A stretch of 64,000 nt of DNA from Orientallactaga sibirica (GCA_036365145.1 JAEOAD010002232.1:3169001-3233000); one strand, 5' to 3'. Counted from the stretch's first letter, positions 21,239 to 31,984 are shown. The notes: generated by a model from the letters alone, not told the origin. Program-made: numbers and translations.

Positions 21239-21435
21239 GGGCTGGAGAGATGGCTTAGCTGTTAAGATGCTTGCCTGCAAAGCCTAAGGACCCAGGTTTG
21301 ACTTCCCAGAACCCACATAAGCCAGATGCACATGATGGTGAGCATGCATCTGAAAGTTTATATGCGGTAGTTAGAGGCCCTGGCGTGCCCATTCTCCCTC
21401 TCTCTCATAAATAAATAAATAAATCTTTAAAAATT
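21239..21435 (+). repeat. tSINE
   Basis: Head 'gggctggagagatggcttag', tail 'ataaataaataaataaatct'. Third tSINE in the same orientation within 800 bp. Confidence 0.95.
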
Positions 21436-21469
21436 ATTTCTAATGGGAAAAACTTGTATCACTAACTAA

Positions 21470-21792
21470 TGTTTAATGTCTGGATATCAATTTGACAGAA
21501 TTTAAAACCACCATGGAAACAAACCTCTGGTCACCTGTGAAGGATTTTCTAGTTTGGGCAGGAGGAGCCGCTTTAACTGCATACAAAACATTCAGCATTC
21601 ATTATCTCACACTTCCTCCCTGCTGACGTGGTGCTGGGTTGCCAGCTGTCTGCTCACACTATGTCTTACCCTACCAGCCATGCTGAATGTTCCCTTGAAA
21701 CTGTAAGTCAAACTAAGCACTTTCCTTCCTTAAGCTGCTGCCTCTGATTGGTTATTTTGGCCCAACAAGAAGGACATTAATACACTGACTTT
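21470..21792 (+). mobile_element. ERVL-type LTR
   Basis: 'taaaaccaccatggaaacaa', 'tgtaagtcaaactaagcact' and 'tccttaagctgctgcctctg' match the family also present at 1031 (-), 40679 and 44149. Confidence 0.65.
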
Positions 21793-21870
21793 GATTGTGT
21801 TCCTTCTTTACATTGTCACTGCTTTTTTCAAATGTCTTCCAGTAATTTTATTTTATAAATTTATCATATT

Positions 21871-22085
21871 GGGCTGGAGAAATGGCTTAGTGGTTAAGGC
21901 ACTTGCCTGCAAAGCCTAAGGACCCAGGTTTGATTCCCCAGGACTCACGTAAGCCAGATGCACAAGGTTGTGCATCTATCTGGAGTTCGTTTGCAGCAGC
22001 CGAAGGCCCTGGCATGCCCTCTCTCTCTCTCTCTCTCATTCTGCCACTCTCTCTTTTTCGCTCTCTTAAATAAATAAATAAATTC
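21871..22085 (+). repeat. tSINE
   Basis: Head 'gggctggagaaatggcttag', tail 'aaataaataaataaattcat'. Approximate TSD aatttatcat / aattcatcat. Confidence 0.95.
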
Positions 22086-22169
22086 ATCATTTTGAGAGGG
22101 AGTTGTTTTTACTTTGTTTCCTGTATATTAGCTTATGAGTTTTCTCCCATCCCACCCCTGCATCTCAGT

Positions 22170-22615
22170 ATTGTCTTGGTTTGAATGCTAATGTAAGTCT
22201 CTCATAGCCTTCATTTTTGTTTGTTTGTTTGTTTTTGTTTTGTTTTTCAAGATAGGGTCTCAATCTAGCCCAGACTGAACTGGAATTCACTATGTAGTCT
22301 CAGAGTGGCCTCAAACTCATGGCAATCTGATTAAGCTTCCTACTTTGTCTTCATCAAGCAGAACCCTGCTAGAGGAGATGTGTCACTGGGGGCAGATCTT
22401 GAGTCCAGACCTACTAGATGTGTTTAGAGTCAGCTAGAGCTTGCTGGCATTGGTTGTTCTCTCTCTCTCCCTGCTTTGGATGTATGAGGAAGTAAGCCAG
22501 CTTCATCTGCCACAATTAATCTTCACATGGAAGCTAGAAGCTTGAAAGAAACCCTCTCCTCCTATAAGCTGCCTCTGGTTGGATGTTTGTTCCAACATTA
22601 AGAAGATAACTGAAG
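22170..22615 (+). mobile_element. MaLR-like LTR interrupted by a B1
   Basis: 'gtcttggtttgaatgctaat' at the left, 'ggagatgtgtcactgggggc' and 'ttgaaagaaaccctctcctc' at the right, ending 'tgtttgttccaaca'. The layout matches the LTR at 33852 and 39608. The B1 lies at 22216-22330. Confidence 0.65.
22216..22330 (-). repeat. B1 SINE, minus, truncated
   Basis: (TTTG)n tail, 'caagatagggtctcaatcta', 'gtggcctcaaactcatggca', then lost. Confidence 0.88.
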
Positions 22616-23035
22616 CATCATGGAATCAGAGCTCATGTTTACACTCTAGGAATGCTTTTAGGTGTTTCTGAAGAAGATGGCAGGTCAACAGGAGCTTGCT
22701 GCAGTTCTGATTGTTGGGGTATCTTTCTGCCTTATGCCTCCCTATGTTTCCCCACTTCCTTTGTCAAAACTGTAAGCTCACACCTAAGTCAGCAATGCTT
22801 TTCTTTTTAAGCTTTTTCACTTTCAGGTAAAGTATTCCTGGATTCTAGCACATAATGTAGGGGCCATTTGATCCCCACTATTCTACAGAAGTTGAACAGG
22901 GAGCCAAGACTTTAGCCCTATTTATTTGTTTCTGTATCATGAAGCTTTTTACCTTTTTTTTGAACCCAGTTATGTTATTTTAATTTTCTTTTTGTCATCA
23001 CTTATTACTACCCTACAAATTATTTGGATTTTTGT
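22616..23035. other. No recognised gene or repeat
   Basis: T-rich, average composition, no signature found. Confidence 0.4.
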
Positions 23036-23238
23036 ATTTATTTGTTATTTATTAATTATGAGACAGAGGGACAAAGAGAGAGAGAGAATATGGGTGCACC
23101 AGCGCCTCTTGCCACTGCAAATGAACTCCAGAGGCATGTGCCACTTTGTGGCTTTACATGGGTACTGGGGAATTGAACCTGGGCCATTAGGCTTTGCAAG
23201 CAAATGCCTTTAACTGCTGAGCTGTCTCTACAGCCCCT
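23036..23238 (-). repeat. tSINE, minus
   Basis: 'tatttatttgttatttatta', 'gcaccagcgcctcttgccac', 'gctgagctgtctctacagcc'. Confidence 0.93.
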
Positions 23239-23905
23239 GCTGCCTTCCATACATTGAAATAAAGGGAATGTTTCAGAATTTACTATCTGCACTGGAAATT
23301 TAACTCCATAATTTCACAATGAAGGGATGTTCTTCAGATTGAATATTATTAGTGTGTGTACTTACATGTTTGCACTTTGCTCGGTTTTGTAAGTGATCAG
23401 AAGAAGCTTTATAGTAAAATGGTAATAAGTTAAAATACTACAAAAGATAAAATCCTATATCCACATACACAGATTATCAGGTTCCACATGTTGTTATATA
23501 TTTGCCTCTGCATTTCCAAGGCAGCCAAAATAAATAAACTTAATTGATTACTTAGTTCTCTCTTTCCACAAAGAAAATCCTTCCTATCTCTGAGAGAAGT
23601 GCAAGTTTTCTGGAAACAAATTCTAAAGTAAGAGTCTCCTGGGTGGAAATGAAATGCAGAGGACTCTGAGATATGAGGTAGATGGAACCTTCAGCTTCCT
23701 ACTTCAACCTTAGCAAGCAAGCTGACTCTTGGATGCCCTCCTGATAAAGCCCCAGGAACTATCCCACTCAGCTGGCAAAGGGCAGATTTCAGACAGGCTC
23801 AGGCGTCATTCTTAGCCAGACATTCTCAATAACGTCATCCTCTCTAGGGATCTAGAAGAATCTCCTCAGCCAGCTCTCTCCTTTTTGTTTTCCTCTCTCT
23901 TTCTT
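23239..23905. other. Repeat-poor stretch
   Basis: No repeat family or exon signature seen on either strand. Confidence 0.45.
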
Positions 23906-24091
23906 TTTCTTTTTTTGCCTTTTTTTTTTTTTTTTTTTTTTTGGTTGTTTTTTCGAGGTAGGGTCTCACTCTGGTCCAGGCTGACCTGGAATTCACTACG
24001 TAGTCTTAGGGTGCCCTCAAACTCACAGCAATCCTCCTACCCCTGCCTCCCAAGTGCTGTGATTAAAAGCATGCGCCACCATGCCCGCCTT
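23906..24091 (-). repeat. B1 SINE, minus
   Basis: 25-T tract, 'cgaggtagggtctcactctg', 'catgcgccaccatgcccgcc'. Confidence 0.94.
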
Positions 24092-24258
24092 TTTCTTTTT
24101 GTTGTTGTTGTTTTGTTTTTTGAGGTAGAGTTTCATTCTAGTCCAGGTTGACCTGGAATTCACTGTGTAGTTTCAGGGTGGCCTTGAACTCACGGTGATC
24201 CTTCTACCTCTGCCTCCTGAGTGCTGGGATTAAAGGCATGCACCACCATGCCCAGCTC
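24092..24258 (-). repeat. B1 SINE, minus
   Basis: 'gttgttgttgttttgttttt' tail, 'tgaggtagagtttcattcta', 'gcaccaccatgcccagc'. Head-to-tail with the previous B1. Confidence 0.94.
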
Positions 24259-24271
24259 TCTCTCCTTTTTT

Positions 24272-24496
24272 AAAAAAAAATATTTTTTATTATTTATTTA
24301 TTTGATAGAGAGAGAGAGGGAAATAGAGACAGAGAGATAGAGAGAATGGGTTCATCAGGGCCTCCAGCCACTGCAAAGAAACTCCAGATGCGTGAGAGCC
24401 CTTGTGCATCTGGCTAACATGGGTCCTGGGGAATTGAACTGGGGTCCTTTGGATTTGCAGGCAAATGCCTTAACTGCTAAGCCATCCCTCCAGCTT
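24272..24496 (-). repeat. tSINE, minus
   Basis: 'tattttttattatttattta', 'tcatcagggcctccagccac', 'taagccatccctccagc'. Third element of a minus-strand stack that sits in a ctctctcctttt target. Confidence 0.94.
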
Positions 24497-24649
24497 GCTG
24501 TCTCCTTTTTATATAGTCCAGGACCCAGGTCTAAGGTGCTTTCCACCTCAGTCTACCTAATCAACATAATTCCACCATGCCTGGAGACCGACTCCATCTA
24601 GATAATCCTTCATAGGTGATGCTAGGGCCTGTCAGGTTGACAATCAATA

Positions 24650-24880
24650 CAAACCATCACATTCTCCCTTATTCACTTAGAAGGGGTTGCTCATGTAAAC
24701 CCAGAGCTTGCTGATCCAGCCAGTCTAGCTCGCTAGCTTCCCCTGGGGTTCCCCCATGTCTGCTTCCTGAGCACGAGCATTACAGGTTGTATTTACATGG
24801 GTGCTAGAGATCCAGACTCAGGTCTTCTCACTCGTATGACCAGTGCTTTATTCACTGAGCCATCTCCAGAGCACTAATCA
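24650..24880 (-). repeat. B4-like SINE, minus
   Basis: 'acccagagcttgctgatcca', 'gcattacaggttgtatttac', 'gtgctttattcactgagcca' match a B4 read in reverse. Confidence 0.75.
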
Positions 24881-25473
24881 CTTTATTGTTGCAAATTACA
24901 GGAAAGAATCAAACTAGCCAAAGCAAAACAAAATTAAAGTTTTAACAAGTTATTGCCTCTGGAACAAAACTGAAAAGTTGCAGAGAAAGGAGAAATCTGA
25001 CTGTGGAGACCTTTGGCTCTAGGAAGTCGAACACTGCCACAATCCTTTCCCCATCTCATGTCTGCTTTCCTCGTTATGCTGCCTTAATGCCCTCTTTCTC
25101 TCTGTGGCACAGCATAAGTGATCATAAGAAACTGTAAGCTGGAGCCAAACCCTTCTTCAATGGATTAGGTAATAACAATCCTTGGGAGGGACTCCTTATT
25201 CTTCTACAGGTAGGTTTATCTTTGGCCTTGACCTCTCACTTCCTTGATCTCTCCCTCCAGTGATCTTGCCCTCCATGTCACACTCCCTAAATTTGACTTC
25301 AATAATGACATGATCCCATTGTGAAGTCTTCCAATCCAGTCATTGCTTCCAGGATTCTAGCTCCATATTTTTGGGCCTCCCTATGTCCTCAGAGCTACAG
25401 ATCCTGTCACTTTCCACTAGCAGCTCATCACATGCTTCATTCTCTTTCCTTCCTTTAAAATCTGTGATTAAAG
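24881..25473. other. No recognised gene; possible LTR remnant near 25000-25170
   Basis: 'agaaactgtaagctggagcc' resembles the late part of rodent ERVL-type LTRs, but the rest does not allow a call. Confidence 0.35.
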
Positions 25474-25680
25474 GGCTGGAGACATGGCTCAATAGTTAAA
25501 GGCACTTGCTTGTAAAGTCTGACAGCCAGGGTTTGACTCCCCAGTATCCATGTAAAGCCAGATGCACAAAGTGGTACATTCACAGTGGCAAGAGGCTTGG
25601 CATACACATTCCCTCTCCTTCATCTTCTCCCTCTCATTCTTTCTCTTCTACTTGCAAATAAATAAATAATATTTAAAAAT
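25474..25680 (+). repeat. tSINE
   Basis: Head 'gggctggagacatggctcaa', 'tttgactccccagtatccat', tail 'gcaaataaataaataatatt'. Confidence 0.93.
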
Positions 25681-25992
25681 TAAAACCTGTGACCTATCAT
25701 TGGACTGTTTTTAGTCCTCCAAAGCTGACCCTGAGACATATATCTCTGAGGGCAATGTTTATCTAGAAATGATTCCAGGAAGGGTTGGTTGGTTGTGAGG
25801 AGTCAGACAGGGAAGGAAGTAAATATTCCATAATATATATATGGTGTGTGTGTGTAGAACACTTGCCCTGCCATTGGCTTCCAGATAGTACTGGAGGCAT
25901 TAACCTCCCAGCACTTCCAGCCTGTAGTGAACACAGGCCACCAGGAGACCCCAGGGTGGAAAACTGCAGGTGCTTGATACCAGACACTACCT
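25681..25992. other. Short unique block leading to the minisatellite
   Basis: Contains a small (TA)/(TG) tract near 25834-25856. No gene signature. Confidence 0.4.
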
Positions 25993-26299
25993 GCATGCAC
26001 TGGCATAGGGAACGCGAAGACAGGGTGAGGCTAGGTACACTGGCGTAGGGAATGCGAAGACGGGGTGAGGCTGGGTGCACTGCGTAGGGGATGCGAAGAC
26101 GGGGTGAGGCTGGGTGCACTGGCGCAGGGGATGCGAAGACGGGGTGAGGCTGGGTGCACTGGCGCAGGGGATGCGAAGACGGGGTGAGGCTGAGTGCACT
26201 GGCGTAGGGAATGTGAAGACGGGGTGAGGCTGGGTGCACTGGTGCAGGGAATGCAAAGGCGGGGTGAGGCTGGGTGCACTGGCATAGGGGATGCGAAGA
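25993..26299 (+). repeat. 40-bp minisatellite, about 7.7 copies
   Basis: Unit: gggtgcactggcgcagggga + tgcgaagacggggtgaggct. Copies start at 25993, 26033, 26073 (39 bp, one base lost), 26112, 26152, 26192, 26232 and a partial at 26272. The first copies are the most diverged; copies 4 and 5 are nearly identical. Each unit holds three or four G runs, so the plus strand could form G-quadruplexes. Because 40 is not a multiple of 3, the array opens long unrelated frames in several phases on both strands; these are not genes. Confidence 0.97.
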
Positions 26300-26473
26300 T
26301 CCATGATCCATGCTGCTGTCTTAGACCTTCCACAGTGCACTCAGCCCCTCTGCAGGGCACCATTTTCATCATTGTGGACCCTTTCATCTATACCAATCAA
26401 ATCTCCTTTCCTACTACATCATTCCCTTTAATGGACAAAAATGTCATATTTCTATATTATTAAAATACTCCCT

Positions 26474-26698
26474 GGGCTGGAGAGACGCCTTAGCTGATAA
26501 GGCGCTTGCCTGTGAAGCTTAAGACCCATGTTTGGTCTCTCTCCAGATCCCACATAAGCCAGATGCACAAAGGTGAGGTAAGTGCAAGGTCACATGCGTG
26601 GAAGGTACAGCAAGCATCTGGAGTTTGATTTCAGTGGCTGAGGCCCTGGCATGCCAATTCTCTCTCTCTCTCTCTTTTCTCTCTCTCAAAATAAATAT
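26474..26698 (+). repeat. tSINE
   Basis: Exact 11-bp TSD aaatactccct at 26463-26473 and 26699-26709. Head 'gggctggagagacgccttag'. Confidence 0.96.
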
Positions 26699-26709
26699 AA
26701 ATACTCCCT

Positions 26710-27204
26710 TAAACCTGTATCTCCCTTCACTAGTCTGTCCTATTTCTCTATTTTTCTTCTTTACTGAAAAAAGCAGAGGACTATGTATAGACATGCTGGT
26801 CAATAGCCAGCATCACTCACTAGACATGCAAGTGAAGACACCAGCAGATGATGCTAGCCCCAGGTCTTACAAGTGCTTTCCGCCACTGTCCCAGAGCCAG
26901 AGTGGATATAAAGACAAATGCCTGCAAGTCAGCATATGAGACTCCTACCCCATTCCCACTTAGTTGACCTGTGTGATTACCCACGTGTTCACACTTGGTG
27001 TGAAGTCTTTACTTCCATGAGAAATATGCACTGAGGTTTGTTGACCTTGGGCAAGTTGCTTGACCTTTCTGGGGTCTTCTGTTGTTCATAAGAATATCTT
27101 CTTTAAGGGATAATTGGGAGAGTAAATGAGATGAAGTGAGCGCTACCAAATTTGAACAATGACCAGCCATTTGCTTTCCTACTTGTTTACCCAAGATAAG
27201 TAAA
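26710..27204. other. No recognised gene or repeat
   Basis: About 0.5 kb with no repeat signature before an L1M remnant. Confidence 0.4.
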
Positions 27205-27630
27205 AACATATATCCATGCCAAGATGTGTACACAAATGTGTATAGCGACTTTGAAAGAGTAAAAGAAAAAAAAATGGAGGGCTGGAGAGATGGCTTAGTG
27301 GTTAAGGCTCCTGCTTCCTAAGCCTAAGAACGCTGGTTCCAATCTCCAGCAGTTCTAATCTCCAGGTCCCACGCACCTTTAGCCAGATGCAAAGTGACAC
27401 AAGGGCGCAATGCCGCACTTGACCACAAGGGGGCGCACACATCTGGATTTCGTTCGCAGCAGCTGAGACACTGCTGGTGCCCCATCTTTGTCTTCCTCTC
27501 CCCGCCCTCTGTCTCTCTCTGTGTCTCTCTCCAAAAAAAGGAAATATCTAATGTTCACCAATATGTAAATAGATATGTAATAGAATATTTCTCAGCAATA
27601 AAAAGAAATGAACTATGGTTGAAAATACAG
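27205..27630 (+). repeat. Old L1M 3' fragment, split by tSINE-C
   Basis: 'atgtgtacacaaatgtgtat' before and 'ctaatgttcaccaatatgta' plus 'tctcagcaataaaaagaaat' after the SINE are colinear with the L1M 3' UTR seen at 4310 and 33000. Confidence 0.68.
27283..27541 (+). repeat. tSINE-C
   Basis: Head 'gggctggagagatggcttag', 'gacacaagggcgcaatgccg', 'cttgaccacaagggggcgca', tail 'tctccaaaaaaag'. Confidence 0.95.
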
Positions 27631-28012
27631 GAGCTGGGGAGGATGGCTCAGTGGAGACAGCACTTGTCATGCAAACTTGCCTTCCTGAGTTCAAATCCCT
27701 ATACCCCATGTAAAAGCTGGAAGCCATGGTGTTCTTCTGTAATACTAGCATGTCAACAGGGAGATAAGAAGTAGAGACAGGAGAGTTTCCTGAAAGCTTA
27801 TGGACTAGTGGAGTGATGAACAACAAGAATGAGAGACTGCATCAAATGAGGTGGAAGGTGAGGCACGGCCTTGGAAAATTGTCCTCTGACCTCCACATGC
27901 ATGCAGTGACACATGTGTGCCCTTACTCTCACACATGAACATGCTTGCACACATCATACACAGCCAAAAAATAAAAATTAAATAAATTCAATTTAAAACA
28001 AAACACACACAC
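27631..28012 (+). repeat. B4-like SINE
   Basis: 'gctggggaggatggctcagt', 'gagttcaaatccctataccc', 'gtcctctgacctccacatgc' and a CA-rich end are the landmarks of B4. Confidence 0.75.
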
Positions 28013-28025
28013 ACAAAAAGAAAAC

Positions 28026-28315
28026 TTGAACAATAACAGGAGGCAATAGATATTACCAGTCTTCCACCTCCAGCAACCCTCCATACCACCTCTTTTATTC
28101 TCAGTTAAATGGGAAGTTCATCAAAGGAATGGTACCAACTCTCCACTGTATTCTCAGTCACCCATATCTTGTACTATGGAAAAAATGCTGACTCCTTCAT
28201 ACTCTCGGTGCTCTGTCCTGAGCTGGTTGAGAAGACACAAAGATTGTCAAAGCAAAAAGTTAAAAACTTACTTTGTTGAAGACCCCTTAGTAAAAGACTA
28301 TTAAAGAACATAGTG
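28026..28315. other. No recognised feature
   Basis: Short block between repeats; nothing found. Confidence 0.4.
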
Positions 28316-28317
28316 CT

Positions 28318-28512
28318 GGGCTGGAGAGATGGCTTAGTGGTTAAGGCGCCTGCCTCCTAAGCCTAAGAATGCCAGTTGCGATCTCCAGGTCCCACACTTA
28401 GCCAGATGCAAAGTGACACAAGGGCGCAATGCAGCTCTTGACCACAAGGGGGCTCACGCATCTGGATTTCATTCACAACAGCTGAGAGGCTGCTGGTGCA
28501 CCCATCTCTGTC

Positions 28513-28568
<56 letters not shown>

Positions 28569-28574
28569 TGTCAA

Positions 28575-28634
<60 letters not shown>

Positions 28635-28637
28635 AAA
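28318..28637 (+). repeat. tSINE-C with (TC)n-(TG)n-(GAAA)n tail
   Basis: Head 'gggctggagagatggcttag', 'cttgaccacaagggggctca'. Tail is a compound microsatellite: (TC)n about 28513-28551, (TG)n 28551-28571, (GAAA)n 28576-28636. TSD around ...atagtgct (before and after). Confidence 0.96.
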
Positions 28638-28644
28638 TAGTGCT

Positions 28645-28735
28645 AAGGGCTAGGAGTGTAGCTAAATGGTAGTGCCCTTACATGGCATGTAGGAGACCCT
28701 GAGTTTGATCCCTAGCACTACAAAAAAAAAATATA
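28645..28735 (+). repeat. ID-like SINE
   Basis: 'gggctaggagtgtagctaaa', 'gagtttgatccctagcacta', A tail. This is the BC1-type tRNA-Ala-derived short SINE. Confidence 0.85.
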
Positions 28736-28736
28736 T

Positions 28737-28737
<1 letters not shown>

Positions 28738-28776
<39 letters not shown>
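28738..28776 (+). repeat. (AC)n microsatellite
   Basis: About 19 AC units, at the tail of the ID copy. Confidence 0.97.
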
Positions 28777-28784
<8 letters not shown>

Positions 28785-29330
28785 GATATACTATACAGTA
28801 TTATAGCATATGTAGTATATACAGTATCAATAGTGTACTTTAAAAGTTCAGAGTTCTATAGTATAGTACAAAAACTGTGTATATATCATGTATATAATAT
28901 ATGTGCTAATGAGACTCTAGTATTGATATTTCAACTTCTTTTATGGTGTCTGTTCTTTGAAAGAAGCAGTTCATTAAATGTGCCATATATCAAATATTGT
29001 CATTTATTTTATTTCTCCATATCTCACCTGATATACTACTCAATACATTATGACATGTGTTGTAGCCCCAGAGATCAAAGCAATCTCTTTCCATATAATT
29101 GTTAAATAATGAAATTAAATGTCTTAAAACATTATCATTATAAGTTAATACCAAATCTGAAAACTAGATTGAAGAAGAAATGTATTTGCTTCTAATATAG
29201 ATTGGAAAGTGAACAATTCATGAACTCCTTTCAAGCTGCATATTTTTTTCAACAAGCTTTTGTGTTTGTTTTTAGAGTGTCACACACTCAGTGAATATTT
29301 AATTCTGCTGAATTTTTAAATCTTTCTCCT
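28777..29330. other. AT-rich block, no gene
   Basis: Contains many tata/gtatat words. No repeat family recognised. Confidence 0.45.
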
Positions 29331-29334
29331 TCAA

Positions 29335-29660
29335 GCAGAGGCTCTTTCCTTAACTTGACATTCAAAGTCCTGAACAACAGGGGCTTCTCTTTGTTCAGCT
29401 CCACCTCTTTCCCACCCCCTCATGTCTTTCCACTCTCTTCCTTTCTTCCTCCTCCATCCAGACATGCTCCTCTCACTTCTCAGCTTTTGCACGTGTGTTT
29501 CTCGGCTCTTTCCCTGCAGAGCTACCCTTGGGATTTCGTGAGCTACAGTTGTCTTCTCTAACAGACAAGAAACCCTGGAGGACAAAGACTATGGCCTACT
29601 CCTTGTCTTCCCAACACAAAATGCAGCCCTTGATACAGAGTGCACACAGCCTTTGATACA
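29335..29660 (+). repeat. Possible L2-like old LINE 3' fragment
   Basis: 'ttgacattcaaagtcctgaa', 'acagacaagaaaccctggag', 'ggacaaagactatggcctac' and 'cttgatacagagtgcacaca' occur in the order known from the L2 3' end. Divergence is high. Confidence 0.5.
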
Positions 29661-29716
29661 AAGCAGACTCTTCAAGAACACTGCCTGAAAAGTGAGCAGT
29701 GTGGCTCCTTGGCATC

Positions 29717-30073
29717 TGTGGCAGTCAGGTTCGCATTGCTGGTAGAAATCACCCAACAGACAGCAACTTATGGGAAAAAAAGAGGTTTGTTTTGGCTTAC
29801 AGGCTCGAGGGGGAAGCTTCATTGCAGAGGAAAACGATGGCATGAGTATAAGGTGGACATCACTGCCTGGCCAACATAAGGTGGACAATAGTAACAGGAG
29901 AGTATGCCAAACACTGGCATGGGGAAACTGGCTCTAACACTCATAAGCCTTCCCCCAATGATACACCAGATACACCACCTCCAGGAGGCTTTAATTTCCA
30001 ATTTCCATCAGCTGGGGAGACTAGCATTCAGAATATCTAGGTTTATGGGGGACACCTGAATCAAACCACCACA
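29717..30073 (-). repeat. 3' LTR of the minus-strand MaLR element
   Basis: 357 bp from tgtggcagtcaggttcgcat to 'aatcaaaccaccaca' in plus reading. Confidence 0.9.
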
Positions 30074-31250
30074 TTCTGCCCCTGGTCCCCATAAATTGAT
30101 ATCCATATATGACATAAAATACAATGCATTCAGTATGACTTTAAGAGTCCCCACAGTTTTTATCAATCCTAATGATGTTCAAACATTCCCATAGTCCAAG
30201 GTCTTTTAACTGAGCCATAATACCAAAAAACTCCCCCCGCCCAAAACCCATAATAGCACAGAATAAACATTCACACTGCAAAAGATAGCATTGGGCATAG
30301 CAAAGAAATATTCAACCAATACAAGATTTAAAACAACCAGGGCAAACATCAAACTCTGTAGCTTCAAGTCCAACAACTCTAGCCAGTGACAAATCTCCAA
30401 GTCCAGTAATTCTAACCAGAAACACGTCTCTGGACTTCCAATTCCACCCCCCACCCCACAAGCTAGGCTATTCACAATCCTGGAAAACTTCATCTGGGGA
30501 TGGCAGCTTTCCTTAGCAGCCATATTGTGGGCCAGGCATCTTCACTGGGTCTCCACTGCAACCCATGGTTCATCCTCACAGCTCCATTGGGTCTCCATGC
30601 AGACAACCCAGCAAACTTGTTTCACACTGCCCATGGCCATTTCCAAAACACAAGGCCATGTTGCAAATTCAATGACCCTCTCTTTCCTGCATTTCTTATA
30701 CTCCACAATACCAGGTAGGGTGTCAATTTGTTAATCCAGGGGGAAATAAAGCATACTTTAAAGAATAGGAGACTCCTTGAGAACTCAGGCCCCTTCAAAA
30801 AAATCTACATTCTTCCTGTTACTCCAGTGCAGGTCAGCTGGCCCCGTATCAATGGTTGCAATCTCTCAAATAATTTTCAGGTGAATGGGTAGCAGTTTAG
30901 GCCCAAATATTTCATTTCTTCTGCGCCATATCTCTTTGCTCACACCAGTCCATTTCTATGCAATGCAACCCTGCACAAGTTCTCAGGACATGGTCATAAC
31001 AGCAAGCTTCTCAAACTGCTTTTAGCCCAGTCCAGGCAAAGCTCTTTCTCACCCTCATAAGACAAACATCACAGTCCATAGTTCTTACTGCATTCAGGTC
31101 TTTCAACTCTGACCAGAATAGTCCATCAAGCTATACTTACAGTACTGCAAGGCGTCTCTTAGAACAAGATTTCAAATCCTTCCACATTCCTCTTGAAAAT
31201 CAGCCCCCAAAGACCAAAGCCACACAGTCAGGTGTCTAGCAACAATTGAC

Positions 31251-31266
31251 CCCACTCCTGGTACCA
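31251..31266 (-). promoter_or_regulatory. Primer-binding site complementary to tRNA-Leu
   Basis: Element-sense TGGTACCAGGAGTGGG, 16/16 to the complement of a tRNA-Leu 3' end (…CCCACTCCTGGTA plus CCA). It lies 6 bases inside the 5' LTR edge. Class and position match ERVL/MaLR. Confidence 0.85.
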
Positions 31267-31272
31267 TTTTAC

Positions 31273-31620
31273 TGTTGCAGTCAAGTTCACATTGCTGGAA
31301 GAAATCACCTGATTAAGAGCAGATTGTGGGGGAAAAGAGGTTTATTATGGCTTACAGGCTCAAGGGGGAAGCTCCATGATGGCAGGGAAAACAATGGCAT
31401 GAGCAAAAGGTGGACATCAACCCCTGGCCAATATAAGGTGGACAATAGTAACAGAATAGTGTGCTAAATGCTGGCAAGGAGAAATTGGCTGTAATACCCA
31501 TGAGCCACCCCCAACAATACACTGCCTCCAGGGGGCATTATTTTCCAATTGCCATCAGCTGGGGAGACTAGCATTCAGAACATCTAGGGTTATGGGGGAC
31601 ACCTGAATCAAACCACCACA
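31273..31620 (-). repeat. 5' LTR of the minus-strand MaLR element
   Basis: 348 bp from tgttgcagtcaagttcacat to 'aatcaaaccaccaca'. Confidence 0.92.
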
Positions 31621-31641
31621 GTATCCTTTAATCAAAGTTAC

Positions 31642-31984
31642 TATTGTAGTTGCCATTTTATTGTTGGAACAAAACACCAGACTAAAAAAGAAGCTAGTAG
31701 GAGGAAAGAGTTTATTTTGGCTTATAGTCTCGAGGTGAAGCTTCATGATTGCAGGGGAAAGCATGGTGTGGGCAAATGCTGGACATCACTCCTTGCTACA
31801 GCAGCTGGAAGTAGCAGCAAGAGTGAGCTGGTCTCTGGCAAGGGGGAGCTGGCTATGATACCCAAAACCCACCCCAAGAAACACATCTCCTTCAGCTAGG
31901 CTCCACCTTCTAAATTGCCACCAGCTAGGAACTAAGCATATAGAACACACGAGTTTATGGGGACATCTGATTCAAACCACCATA
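31642..31984 (-). mobile_element. Solo MaLR LTR, minus
   Basis: Exact 5-bp TSD gttac at 31637-31641 and 31985-31989. The terminal dinucleotides are TA...TA instead of TG...CA in plus reading, each explained by one transition. It is a different, more diverged subfamily from the LTRs 21 bp to its left. Confidence 0.9.

Larger units (their letters stand above)
29717..31620 (-). mobile_element. Complete MaLR-type LTR retrotransposon, minus, with tRNA-Leu-type PBS
   Basis: In plus coordinates one LTR is 29717-30073 (3' LTR of the element) and the other 31273-31620 (5' LTR), with 1199 bp between them. TSD gcatc (29712-29716) versus gtatc (31621-31625), 4/5. Next to the 5' LTR, plus-strand bases 31251-31266 read cccactcctggtacca, which is exactly the 3' end of a mammalian tRNA-Leu with its CCA; the complement is therefore a perfect 16-base primer-binding site. 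Next to the 3' LTR the complement has a purine tract ending 'ggaccaggggcagaa'. The internal region is colinear with that of the 1875-3747 element. All frames are short, so it is non-autonomous. Confidence 0.93.

Noticed and set aside
25993..26299. CRISPR-like spaced repeats
   Set aside because: The 40-bp units are directly tandem with no unique spacers, and the DNA is mammalian.
25763..26387. Three overlapping minus-strand open frames of 117-182 codons with repeated S/P/H-rich peptides
   Set aside because: They are products of the 40-bp minisatellite, whose unit is not a multiple of three, so every phase opens. Not a protein.
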